The notes beneath the pieces were generated by a model. It had not been told where the DNA came from. It worked only from the letters and a program-made list of their open reading frames with translations, and did not search any database. This document shows positions 26,688 to 34,621 of a DNA stretch of 64,000 bases, piece after piece. Source of the stretch: Pelagicoccus mobilis (GTDB lineage Bacteria; Verrucomicrobiota; Verrucomicrobiia; Opitutales; Opitutaceae); contig NZ_JAENIL010000005.1 in assembly GCF_016595505.1 (NCBI RefSeq), positions 1-64,000 on the forward strand. The letters run 5' to 3'. The position numbers were made by a program, and so were the translations under genes. Each line of letters opens with the position of its first letter. Within the stretch, counting starts at the first letter, position 1.

Positions 26688-28001
26688 TTAAATCGTCCAG
26701 GGCTCGCGCATCGGCACATCGATGACCGCCTTTGCCGCCTTGTTTCCCTTGATCGACTCCCGCTTTACGTCCCACTTGATCTTCTTCCCCTTCAATTTCA
26801 TGGAAGCGTGGTGCAAGACGCAAATCGTGTTGGAACGATGCCCAACTTCCACAGGGCAGATCGGATCCTTGCCCGCCCGAGCCGAGGTCAAGAAATCCTC
26901 CATGTGGTTTTTGCTCTTGTACAACGAAACCTCACTATCTTTCGGGCGACGACGAAGTAGCTCCTCATTGCTACACTTCATATTGCCTCGATTACAGTAA
27001 GCCCACCCGTCTTCCGTGATGAACTTCACTCCCGCGCTGCCCGCCGACGAAGTCATCTTAACTCCGTTTCGATACACCGCTTCACCATCGTATCCGACAT
27101 GCACATTAAACAAGCCCCGATCCGGGAAATCTCCCTTCGCCTTGTAGCGAACCGGACCACCATCAAAGTCTTCTCCCATCGCCCACTGAGCGATGTCGTA
27201 CATGTGCGTCCCCCAGCCAGTAATCATGCCCAAGCAATACTGCTCGCGCTGCAACCAGCCCGGGCGGCTCATAATCTTCTCTTGAGAATGCACTCCGCCC
27301 TCAAAGTAAGGGACAGGCTCGCGCGGCCCCAACCAGAGGTCGTAGTTGAGATTCGAGGGCACTTGCTCCGTACCGCTCACAAACATCTCTCCCTTGTCCT
27401 GCGGCACCCCCACTTCAATCCGCTTCAATTTCCCCAGCCAATTATTACGGATGATCGTACACACCTGATGGAAATAGACTGAAGAGCGCTGCTGGGTGCC
27501 CACCTGCAAAGTAACTCCATTCGCACGCACCGCTTTGACCAGTGCCTTACCTTCTCCAATCGAATAAGTCATCGGCTTTTGCATGTAGATATGCTTACCC
27601 GCATTCGCAGCGGCAATCCCGATTAACGCATGCCAAGCTTCTGGAGTCGAAATATTCACCGCGTCAATATCGTCACGCGCCAACACGTCTCGAAAATCCT
27701 CATACACCTTTACCTCTACATGGGACTCGCCTTGCTCCTTGTAAAAGGACTCCGCCACCCCTTTCGCATGCTCGGCACGCTTGCTGTCTACATCGCAAAC
27801 CGCGACCACCCGAGCGTTCACCTTCGGGCGAAGACCCACCGTCATCGACGCTTGCATGTCGCCATGCCCCATTCTGCCGGTACCGATCTGAGCCACCCGA
27901 AGCGTCTCGTTGTTGAACGTCGCCCCGAAAGCGAAACGCGGCAACACCAAGGTAGCGGCTCCCGCAGCCAAGGTGCTCTGAATAAAAGTTCTTCTCTTCA
28001 T
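26688..28001 (-). CDS. Tat-exported Gfo/Idh/MocA-family oxidoreductase
   Basis: 437 residues beginning with a twin-arginine signal (RRTFIQSTLAAGAATLVLP). Rossmann motif AQIGTGRMGHGD, and YMQKPMTYSIGEG in place of the usual EKP, keeping the catalytic lysine. C-terminal half has GWGTHMYDIAQWAMG. Tat export implies that the protein folds with bound NAD(P) before transport, as in glucose-fructose oxidoreductase. It probably oxidises a periplasmic sugar or glycoside. Its neighbours ThuA and the second oxidoreductase recall ThuA/ThuB-type 3-keto-disaccharide formation. Gap to ThuA is 25 bases. Confidence 0.9.
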   Translation of the reverse strand: MKRRTFIQSTLAAGAATLVLPRFAFGATFNNETLRVAQIGTGRMGHGDMQASMTVGLRPKVNARVVAVCDVDSKRAEHAKGVAESFYKEQGESHVEVKVYEDFRDVLARDDIDAVNISTPEAWHALIGIAAANAGKHIYMQKPMTYSIGEGKALVKAVRANGVTLQVGTQQRSSVYFHQVCTIIRNNWLGKLKRIEVGVPQDKGEMFVSGTEQVPSNLNYDLWLGPREPVPYFEGGVHSQEKIMSRPGWLQREQYCLGMITGWGTHMYDIAQWAMGEDFDGGPVRYKAKGDFPDRGLFNVHVGYDGEAVYRNGVKMTSSAGSAGVKFITEDGWAYCNRGNMKCSNEELLRRRPKDSEVSLYKSKNHMEDFLTSARAGKDPICPVEVGHRSNTICVLHHASMKLKGKKIKWDVKRESIKGNKAAKAVIDVPMREPWTI

Positions 28002-28026
28002 CTATCTCTCCGTATCTACAATCTGT

Positions 28027-28950
28027 TTACTTGCCTAATACCGTGTCGTCGCACTCAAGGTCTCCCAACGCGTACTGGATCCCGTTCAGCATGAACTGAA
28101 GCAGATCAGAGTTCTCGAAACTCTGCGCGTTGTGAGACGGGCTGCAGTAAAACACTCGTCCCTCACCATGCGGCTTGATCCACGAGATGTAACGCGTCAC
28201 CTTCTCTTTCGAACGACTAAACAGCTTTTCCTGTTCTTCTGGTGTAAATTCCGGCACTTCCATCTCCAGCAACGGATGGAAGTTGTACTTTGAATACGCT
28301 CCATTGAAGCAATAGGGCTCATCGATGTGCTCCAAGTTCTTCCCCTTAAACGCCGAAGAAATTGGATGATCGTGATTCAACACCTTCCCGACCACTGTAG
28401 TCTGTTTCGGGTGATAATCAAAGGAGCCCCCCATAGTATCGCTAAAGGCCTCCGATAAATTCTGCATCACAATCGCACCATGAAAACCAACAAGCCCTTT
28501 TCCTGAAGCCACGTACTCGATCAAGTTAGCCTCCAGCTCCATCGCCTTGTCCATATCCTGCAGCTTGTCGAAAAACAGATTTCGATGCGGACGCTTCGAA
28601 CAGGTATTGATTAGCACGATGGCATCAAACTTCTGGATACTCTCTTTCTCAAACCAGCTCACATCGTCGCTTATCACCACATCGTAAGCTCCGCTTTTCT
28701 CCCCCATCAGGCGCACCACCTCGGAGAAATGAGGCGTATTCCAATGCACAAAGCCCGTGATCAAGTTAAAGACGAGCACGAGGCGCTTTTTCTTCGGCTC
28801 CGCCTGCGCTTCCCGAGGAGCGAGAGCCTCTATTTTCGCGATCCACTCAGGGGTCAACGCTATCTCCGGCAACCCCTGTCCCTTCGAACTCGCTAGGCAG
28901 ATAGCAAAAGCAATCGCCGCCACAAACGTCTTCCTAAATTTCATATTCAA
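28027..28950 (-). CDS. ThuA-domain protein, secreted
   Basis: 307 residues with signal peptide (TFVAAIAFAICLASSKG); the ATG two codons later is an alternative start. ThuA (class I amidotransferase-like, trehalose utilisation) features: RLVLVFNLITGFVHWNTP, DAIVLINTCSKRPH, GKGLVGFHGAI and RYISWIKPHGEGRVFYCSPSH near the C-terminus. ThuA proteins accompany Gfo/Idh/MocA enzymes in 3-keto-sugar metabolism, which fits its place between a cupin gene (5-base gap) and the Tat-exported oxidoreductase. The exact reaction is not established. Confidence 0.88.
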   Translation of the reverse strand: MNMKFRKTFVAAIAFAICLASSKGQGLPEIALTPEWIAKIEALAPREAQAEPKKKRLVLVFNLITGFVHWNTPHFSEVVRLMGEKSGAYDVVISDDVSWFEKESIQKFDAIVLINTCSKRPHRNLFFDKLQDMDKAMELEANLIEYVASGKGLVGFHGAIVMQNLSEAFSDTMGGSFDYHPKQTTVVGKVLNHDHPISSAFKGKNLEHIDEPYCFNGAYSKYNFHPLLEMEVPEFTPEEQEKLFSRSKEKVTRYISWIKPHGEGRVFYCSPSHNAQSFENSDLLQFMLNGIQYALGDLECDDTVLGK

Positions 28951-28955
28951 ATCTC

Positions 28956-29705
28956 CTAATACGCTCCACTACTTGCCACGCCTTCGACTTGCACAGTCTG
29001 CAAGGTGCCACACATGCCAAGGCGCGGCTCCCCCAAATACTCGTGTCGCACAAATCCCTCCGCAGGAAGCCGTGAAGGCGTTCCCCCTAGCAGCCTCTCG
29101 GTATGCGCGCCCCAAGCCTTAGGCCCTTCCTGCACGTACGGTAAGAAACGATCGGCGCTGTCCAACACTGATCGCTCGTGGAGTTCAATGAAGCGTTTAA
29201 GCTCGGCGAAGTACGCTTCGCGTTCCTCCTCCCAAAGTGTCAGAAAATTCTGATACGCCTCCACAGCCAAGTCGCGACGCTCCAGAGCTCCCTCGATTCC
29301 CTTCGCAGTCAAACCGACCGCTTCAGCATAGGCCTCGGGGCTGGAATCCACCTCTTCGCCAAAATAGATCCTTGCGTCTCCGTTCTCCGCCAGTCCTGCA
29401 TTGCTCATAATGCCGAGCACCGCGAGCCCGTCATGGCTTACGAGACGATGCAAGGCCTTGGGCGGGAACTGAAAATAGACGCCCGGCTTTAGCTCTACGT
29501 TTTGCCACCCCGCTTCAAGGGTATGAATTTCAACCATGCCCTCACCTTCCAACACATAGTAAGCCTCGGAACAGACGGCGTGGATATGCGGGCTACCGGT
29601 CATCTTCCCATCGGGACCAGGTCGTTGATCATACACGTCGACACGTGTCATCCCCAGGCCTCCAATCAAGCCCGTCGATTTTTGAGAAAGATTAAGATTA
29701 GACAT
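28956..29705 (-). CDS. Cupin-domain protein
   Basis: 249 residues, no signal peptide. An N-terminal cupin is seen at about 35-110: SPHIHAVCSEAYYVLEGEG with GMVEIH (motif 1), then PGVYFQFPPKALHRLVS (motif 2), giving the usual two His, Glu and His metal ligands. The C-terminal half is helical and charged (LWEEEREAYFAELKRFIELH) and not recognised. Small cupins of this kind bind sugars or act as isomerases; a definite role cannot be given. It is tightly spaced between the transporter (12 bases) and ThuA (5 bases). Confidence 0.75.
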   Translation of the reverse strand: MSNLNLSQKSTGLIGGLGMTRVDVYDQRPGPDGKMTGSPHIHAVCSEAYYVLEGEGMVEIHTLEAGWQNVELKPGVYFQFPPKALHRLVSHDGLAVLGIMSNAGLAENGDARIYFGEEVDSSPEAYAEAVGLTAKGIEGALERRDLAVEAYQNFLTLWEEEREAYFAELKRFIELHERSVLDSADRFLPYVQEGPKAWGAHTERLLGGTPSRLPAEGFVRHEYLGEPRLGMCGTLQTVQVEGVASSGAY

Positions 29706-29717
29706 AGTAACAGCTTT

Positions 29718-31412
29718 TCAACTACTGGCCTTGTTTCGACGGAAGTGGGCCACCACTACCATCGCCAAAAAGATTGCGATCCCCAACAAGCCGACATTTC
29801 CCGCCTTGTCGTACGCGGCCCAAATGCAGCCAAACGAAACAAAGAGAATCGCCGCGACCATTAACACGTTCAACACGGTCCGCTTGCCTCCCTCCACCCG
29901 CTCCTCGCCAAGAAGTTCCTTGTTGTTGAAAAGAGCGAAGAAACTCAGGTACGCGAGAGGTAGAGCGACCAGCCCGATCGTCGCCGTCGGCACCACCACC
30001 CAAAAGCTTGCTTCCTTCCAGACGAGAGGTCCCAAGACGCCAATCCCCGGCAACATGCAACCGAAGCGATGCCACACGCCTTTGTCAGGCAATCCAAGCA
30101 TCTCGCACAAAGCGAACCCGTTGATCAGCATCAAAATGATGATGCTCGACAAAGTCATGGCGAAAACGCCGAAGCCAAAAACGTAGTTGGCGAACACTTT
30201 TCCCATCAACGGTTCGAGCGAACTGGCCAATGTCAACGCTCCACGCTTCACCAGCATCGCCGCCAGTTGCTTGTCCTCCATAGGCAAACTCGCGCGGGCC
30301 AACTCCCGCTCAGTTTCGCTCATACTCGCCGTATCCACTCCCGCAGACGCGAGCCTCTGATCAAGCAGCCCCGCATACGTTCCAGCGAGCGCCGTGTTCT
30401 TGGTCTCAGAATCAACCAGCACGATCTCTCCCGCCGCATTTACTTCCGTAATCAAGCCTTCCTCAGGCACGGTATGAAATTGGCTGGAAGCGGCGATCAC
30501 GATGCAGCTCGTCGCAATCATAAACGGGACCAGCAGGCTCGTCGAAAGATCAAATGCCGCCAACCCTCGAAAGTCCTTATCCCACCCTTTCGCAAGCTGC
30601 GAGTACGGCAAAAGAAAAGTCATGTTGATCCCAACCGCGTAAGTCACACCCGAGAAAATCACGCCCCGCTGCTGGCTCACGATCAACTCGCTCCAAAACG
30701 AATACGCTCCCGTCTCAAGCCCCTGCAGACTAGCAGCGAAGCTGGGAGCAGGTTGAGTCAATTGAGAGAAGTCAGGAATAAATCCGCCCGCAATCGCCGA
30801 CCAATCCAAGGAACCACCAGTTCCAGCCATCTTCACCACCACCCCGACGAACGACAGTACGATCAAGGCGACAATCAGCTTCAGCAGGTTCTCGAAAATC
30901 CGGATTCCTCTACTCCCGGAATCGTAAAACCAAATGATCAATACAGAGACCGCCAGCATCACGAGGCTAACCATCACCGGATTCGCCCCCGGAATCAGAT
31001 TACTCGTCACCGCGGCCGTCCCCAAACTGAACTGAGGAAGCGACCAAATGATATTCGCCAGAACCGTCGCAATGATCCATCCCCACGCGATCACCGGATT
31101 CACATGCTTGCGAACCAAACCAAAAGGACGCTGCCCAGTGGAAAGCGCCATGTAGGAAATCGCGCACAGCATGATAATCCCCAACATCATCGCCAAAGGC
31201 TGTATCCACAAAAGCGACACGCCCCCCAGCACTCCCAAAAACAAGCTCGTACTCAAAGAGCCGCCACCAAGCGTAATAGCCGACTGCAACCACCCCGGCC
31301 CCGAAAGACGAATATACGAGAGCAAGCGGGCCATCCCGCCGTTTGCGTCGGCTTCCTGTAGAATGCGGCGGTCGTGATCAATTTTCGGATTTTGGGGCGT
31401 CTGCGTTTCCAT
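29718..31412 (-). CDS. NRAMP-fold transporter lacking metal-binding residues
   Basis: 564 residues, about 11-12 transmembrane helices. The first helix, SGPGWLQSAITLGGGSLSTS, aligns with the NRAMP start GPGxxxxxADPGNxxT, but the metal-binding Asp and Asn are replaced. The TM6 region GINMTFLLPYSQLAKGW likewise lacks the usual MPHN. It therefore probably does not move divalent metals; an organic solute, perhaps the sugar or sugar acid processed by this operon, is a reasonable inference. First gene of a five-gene minus-strand operon with cupin, ThuA and two oxidoreductases. Shares a promoter region with the XylR-type regulator. Confidence 0.7.
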   Translation of the reverse strand: METQTPQNPKIDHDRRILQEADANGGMARLLSYIRLSGPGWLQSAITLGGGSLSTSLFLGVLGGVSLLWIQPLAMMLGIIMLCAISYMALSTGQRPFGLVRKHVNPVIAWGWIIATVLANIIWSLPQFSLGTAAVTSNLIPGANPVMVSLVMLAVSVLIIWFYDSGSRGIRIFENLLKLIVALIVLSFVGVVVKMAGTGGSLDWSAIAGGFIPDFSQLTQPAPSFAASLQGLETGAYSFWSELIVSQQRGVIFSGVTYAVGINMTFLLPYSQLAKGWDKDFRGLAAFDLSTSLLVPFMIATSCIVIAASSQFHTVPEEGLITEVNAAGEIVLVDSETKNTALAGTYAGLLDQRLASAGVDTASMSETERELARASLPMEDKQLAAMLVKRGALTLASSLEPLMGKVFANYVFGFGVFAMTLSSIIILMLINGFALCEMLGLPDKGVWHRFGCMLPGIGVLGPLVWKEASFWVVVPTATIGLVALPLAYLSFFALFNNKELLGEERVEGGKRTVLNVLMVAAILFVSFGCIWAAYDKAGNVGLLGIAIFLAMVVVAHFRRNKASS

Positions 31413-31482
31413 ACGTTCGAATCAAGCTGCGCTTAAAGGGGAGAGTATGTTAGCACAGCCCGTCCGCTGAGGACAACGGCAG

Positions 31483-31512
31483 ATTGTGCGTAAAAACCTT
31501 CAATTCGTGCAG
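31483..31512. promoter_or_regulatory. Candidate XylR-type operator, copy 2
   Basis: ATTGTGCGTAAAAACCTTCA followed by ATTCGTGCAG. It is 26/30 identical to 25508-25537, with a TAGCACA element 32 bases to the left at 31451. It lies between the divergent transporter operon and the XylR-type regulator, so it may mediate autoregulation as well. Confidence 0.6.
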
Positions 31513-31615
31513 AACGTATTTGCCCTCCCTATTGTCCCCGGCTATCAAACAATCATCCCTTCAGGAAGGTTTGGCTCAACCCTCACCGGAGCCAGCCACC
31601 CAACATCTCCCTACC

Positions 31616-32791
31616 ATGACAAACTCTCACGCAACGCCCCCCAAAGTCGCCCTTCTCTTGCAAGGCGTTCGCCACTACGAGCGTGAGATGTTGAGCGGCA
31701 TCGCCAACTACGCGAATCTCCACGGCCCCTGGCAGTTCTACCGCAACGTCTCCTACCTCAGCGAAGAAAAGATCACCCCCACCAAACTCATCGACTCCTG
31801 GCAACCGGACGCCATGATCATTCGCGAGTCCACTCCCCACTATTACGACGAGATCCTCACCCGCCGCATCCCCATCATCTACAGCCCCACTACCGAGCCG
31901 CGGCCAGACGTCAGCAACATCATCGTCGACGACGAAGCGGTCGGAGCCCTCGCCGCACAACACCTCTACGAAAACGGATTTCGCAACTTCGCCTTCTGCG
32001 GCATCAACACCCTCTTCTTCTGGTCACGAAGACGTTGCCAAGGCTTTTGCGACAAGGCGCATGCCTACGGCCAAGCAGCACACGTTTTCGACAGCCCGCA
32101 AGGCGAAGAGTTTTTGAGTTGGAACAAAGGATTTTCCAAACTGAAGGACTGGCTCGCCGCCCTGCCCGCCCACACCGGGATTATGGTCTGCACCGACGAC
32201 TTCGCCCTTCTGGTCCAAGAAGCATGCATCGCCATTGGACGCTCCGTACCCGACGAGATCGCCATCATCGGCGTCGGCAACGACGAGTCCGTCTGCGAGC
32301 TCGCCACCACCCCTCTAAGCAGCGTCGAGCTCAATATCAAGCGAGCCGGATACGACGCCGCCAAACACATTGCGGACCGACTCAAACAAACGCCCCCACC
32401 CCCTACCGATATCATAATCCCCCCGCTGGGCATCGCCGCGCGACGCTCCACCGACGCCAAGGAAACGCAAGACCCAGTCGTCTCCAAAGCGATTTCCTAC
32501 ATCCTCAAACGCATCAACCACCCTATCGAAGTCAGCGACATCGTCGACCAGGTTCACCTCTCCAGACGCACCCTCTACGACCGTTTCCAAAGAGCGACCG
32601 GACAAACCATCTCAAACTATATCCGCAACCGGCGACTCGAGCACTTCTCCAAACTTCTCCTGGAAACAAATCTAACCGTATCCGAAATCTCTTACACAAT
32701 GGGATACGAGTCCGACACCAATGTAGCTCGTCTCTTCAAAAAGCATTACGGTCTCACCCCCCTTGCCTACCGCCGCAAGCACGCCAGCTAA
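31616..32791 (+). CDS. XylR-type transcriptional regulator (LacI-like sensor + AraC HTH)
   Basis: 391 residues from the ATG at 31616; the longer frame runs into the promoter region. The N-terminal two-thirds resemble LacI/periplasmic sugar-binding domains (GIANYANLHGPWQFYRN, AIIGVGNDESVCELATTPLSSVE). The last 105 residues are an AraC-type double helix-turn-helix (VSDIVDQVHLSRRTLYDRFQ, VSEISYTMGYESDTNVARLFKKHYG). This matches XylR-type sugar-responsive activators. It is divergent from the transporter operon, and a 30-bp motif in front of both minus-strand operons is a candidate binding site. The ligand is probably a free sugar. Confidence 0.9.
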   Translation: MTNSHATPPKVALLLQGVRHYEREMLSGIANYANLHGPWQFYRNVSYLSEEKITPTKLIDSWQPDAMIIRESTPHYYDEILTRRIPIIYSPTTEPRPDVSNIIVDDEAVGALAAQHLYENGFRNFAFCGINTLFFWSRRRCQGFCDKAHAYGQAAHVFDSPQGEEFLSWNKGFSKLKDWLAALPAHTGIMVCTDDFALLVQEACIAIGRSVPDEIAIIGVGNDESVCELATTPLSSVELNIKRAGYDAAKHIADRLKQTPPPPTDIIIPPLGIAARRSTDAKETQDPVVSKAISYILKRINHPIEVSDIVDQVHLSRRTLYDRFQRATGQTISNYIRNRRLEHFSKLLLETNLTVSEISYTMGYESDTNVARLFKKHYGLTPLAYRRKHAS

Positions 32792-32839
32792 TACCTCCCC
32801 AGCAACGCGTACCCCCAGACGAAAGCACTCGCTAACAAA

Positions 32840-32862
32840 GGGCTTATATGCACTATAAGCCC
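32840..32862. promoter_or_regulatory. Perfect 9-bp hairpin just before the 32867 start
   Basis: GGGCTTATA (32840-32848), TGCAC loop, TATAAGCCC (32854-32862), four bases before the ATG. It occupies the place of the ribosome binding site; no Shine-Dalgarno is visible. It may act as terminator for the regulator gene or as a translational control hairpin. Confidence 0.55.
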
Positions 32863-32866
32863 CACT

Positions 32867-34600
32867 ATGCAGAAGCGCTGTTACCCCTTCCTCCTCGTCG
32901 TCGCCGCATGCCTTCTCCTCGCCAGTGTAAACGCCAGAGAAGTGCCAAATTTCAACCTAGTGGATATTCATGACCGGAACCACGAACTCTACCGAGCCAA
33001 AGGTAAAGCCGTCGTTTTGTTCTTCACCGGAACCGGCTGCCCAATCGCCCGCAAGAGCTCCGCCGCCCTCAAAGAGCTAAAGGCGAAATACGAACCTCAA
33101 GGCGTAGACTTCTGGATCGTGAACTCCTACTTCGACGAGAAGAAGAAGGACATCAACAAGGAGATAAACGACCTCGGCCTGCGAGAGTTCATCTACCTGC
33201 GTGACCTCAAACAACTCGTCGCCCTTTCCTATGGCGTGAACCGCACCGCCGAAATCATCGCCATCGATACCACATCGCTCGAAATCTTCTACCAAGGAGC
33301 GATCAACGACCAATTCGGTGAAGGCGCCGAAAGGCCGGCCCCCACCGAGAACTACTTGGACGAGAGCCTAAGCCAATTTCTAGCGGGAGAACCGATCGCT
33401 CGCCCCAAAACGCGGGCCCGCGGCTGCCGGATCTCATACGCCAAAGTCGGAGGCGACACCGGCGTTCCCGACTACGTCACGCAAGTCGCTCCCCTGCTGC
33501 GAGAAAACTGCGTCGAATGCCACCGGCGAGGCGGGATCGGCCCCTGGAGCATGACCAGCCACCGACGCGTATCCAATTATTCGGACATGATCGAGGAAGT
33601 CATCCTCACCCGCCGCATGCCACCTTGGGATCCACATCCCGACTACGGTCACTTCAAGGACGGACAAGAGCTCAGCCGCGAGGAACTGCAAACCATCCTG
33701 CAATGGGTAAAAGCAGGCGCCCCCAAAGGAGACGGCGAGGATCCGCTTCGTGCCCCTCTCCCCGACTATCCGGATTGGCGTCTCGGCGAGCCTGATGTCG
33801 TCCTGAAACTCCCAGAAGTCCAAACCATAGCCGCCACCGGCGTTGAACCCTATCGATACATCGAAGTAGAAAACCCGTTCGACGAAGACGTCTGGCTCAG
33901 TGGCCTCGACGTCAAGCCTGGCAACCGCTCCGTCGTCCACCACGTGATCCTCTATGCAAAGTGGCCGGGCGGGCCAAGCTTCGGTGACAACGGCGCCTTC
34001 TTCATCGGTTGGGCCCCGGGAGCCAGCGCTCTGCAGTATTCGGACGGAGTCGCTAAAAAGCTGCCGGCCCACGCCAAGCTCACCATCGAAATGCATTACA
34101 CTACCAATGGGACCGAGGAAACCGACCAGAGTGAAGTCGCCCTCTATCTCGCCAAAGGCCCGCAAGAGCGAAATGCCGAAACACGCGCCGCCGCCGACTG
34201 GAATCTCGAAATTGCTCCCGGCGACCACGATTCACGCCACGTAGCCACCTACGCCTTCAAAAAGCCAGCCACGCTCTACGCCCTTTTCCCTCATATGCAC
34301 TTCAGAGGAAAATGGATGCGCTACGAACTGCTCACCCCCAACGGGAAGCGAGAGACCTTGCTTCATGTCCCTCGCTACGACTTCCAGTGGCAACTCAGCT
34401 ACTACCTCCAGGAGCCCCTGAAAGTTCCAGCCGGTAGTTGGCTTATGGTGACAGGTGCCTTCGACAACTCGCCTGAAAATCCTGCCAACCCTGACCCTAA
34501 AAAACGCGTTCTTTTCGGCCAGCAATCATGGGACGAAATGTTCATCGGCTTTTTCGAGGCCGCCGATGATCCCGAACCTCTCTCGCTGACTGCCAAGTAG
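32867..34600 (+). CDS. Secreted redoxin / cytochrome c / PHM-like copper monooxygenase protein
   Basis: 577 residues with signal peptide (FLLVVAACLLLASVNA). Residues 25-170: thioredoxin-like redoxin with a single active Cys58 (TGTGCPIARKS). Residues 200-285: cytochrome-c-like segment with haem motif CVECH (215-219). Residues 305-577: type II ascorbate-dependent copper monooxygenase-like domain with SVVHHVILYA, IEMHYTTNG and FPHMHFRGKWMRYEL carrying the copper-type histidines. Such three-part proteins occur in Planctomycetes and Verrucomicrobia but have no established substrate. It stands alone between the XylR-type regulator and the convergent GH29 gene; co-regulation with the oxidation locus is not shown. 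Confidence 0.85.
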   Translation: MQKRCYPFLLVVAACLLLASVNAREVPNFNLVDIHDRNHELYRAKGKAVVLFFTGTGCPIARKSSAALKELKAKYEPQGVDFWIVNSYFDEKKKDINKEINDLGLREFIYLRDLKQLVALSYGVNRTAEIIAIDTTSLEIFYQGAINDQFGEGAERPAPTENYLDESLSQFLAGEPIARPKTRARGCRISYAKVGGDTGVPDYVTQVAPLLRENCVECHRRGGIGPWSMTSHRRVSNYSDMIEEVILTRRMPPWDPHPDYGHFKDGQELSREELQTILQWVKAGAPKGDGEDPLRAPLPDYPDWRLGEPDVVLKLPEVQTIAATGVEPYRYIEVENPFDEDVWLSGLDVKPGNRSVVHHVILYAKWPGGPSFGDNGAFFIGWAPGASALQYSDGVAKKLPAHAKLTIEMHYTTNGTEETDQSEVALYLAKGPQERNAETRAAADWNLEIAPGDHDSRHVATYAFKKPATLYALFPHMHFRGKWMRYELLTPNGKRETLLHVPRYDFQWQLSYYLQEPLKVPAGSWLMVTGAFDNSPENPANPDPKKRVLFGQQSWDEMFIGFFEAADDPEPLSLTAK

Positions 34601-34621
34601 CCAAACTCAGCAGACCGCTCG

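Noticed and set aside
30069-31361. Long plus-strand open frame of 430 codons opposite the transporter gene
   Set aside because: The translation is rich in Arg, His and Gln with no family features, while the minus strand gives a polytopic membrane protein with a good start and operon context.
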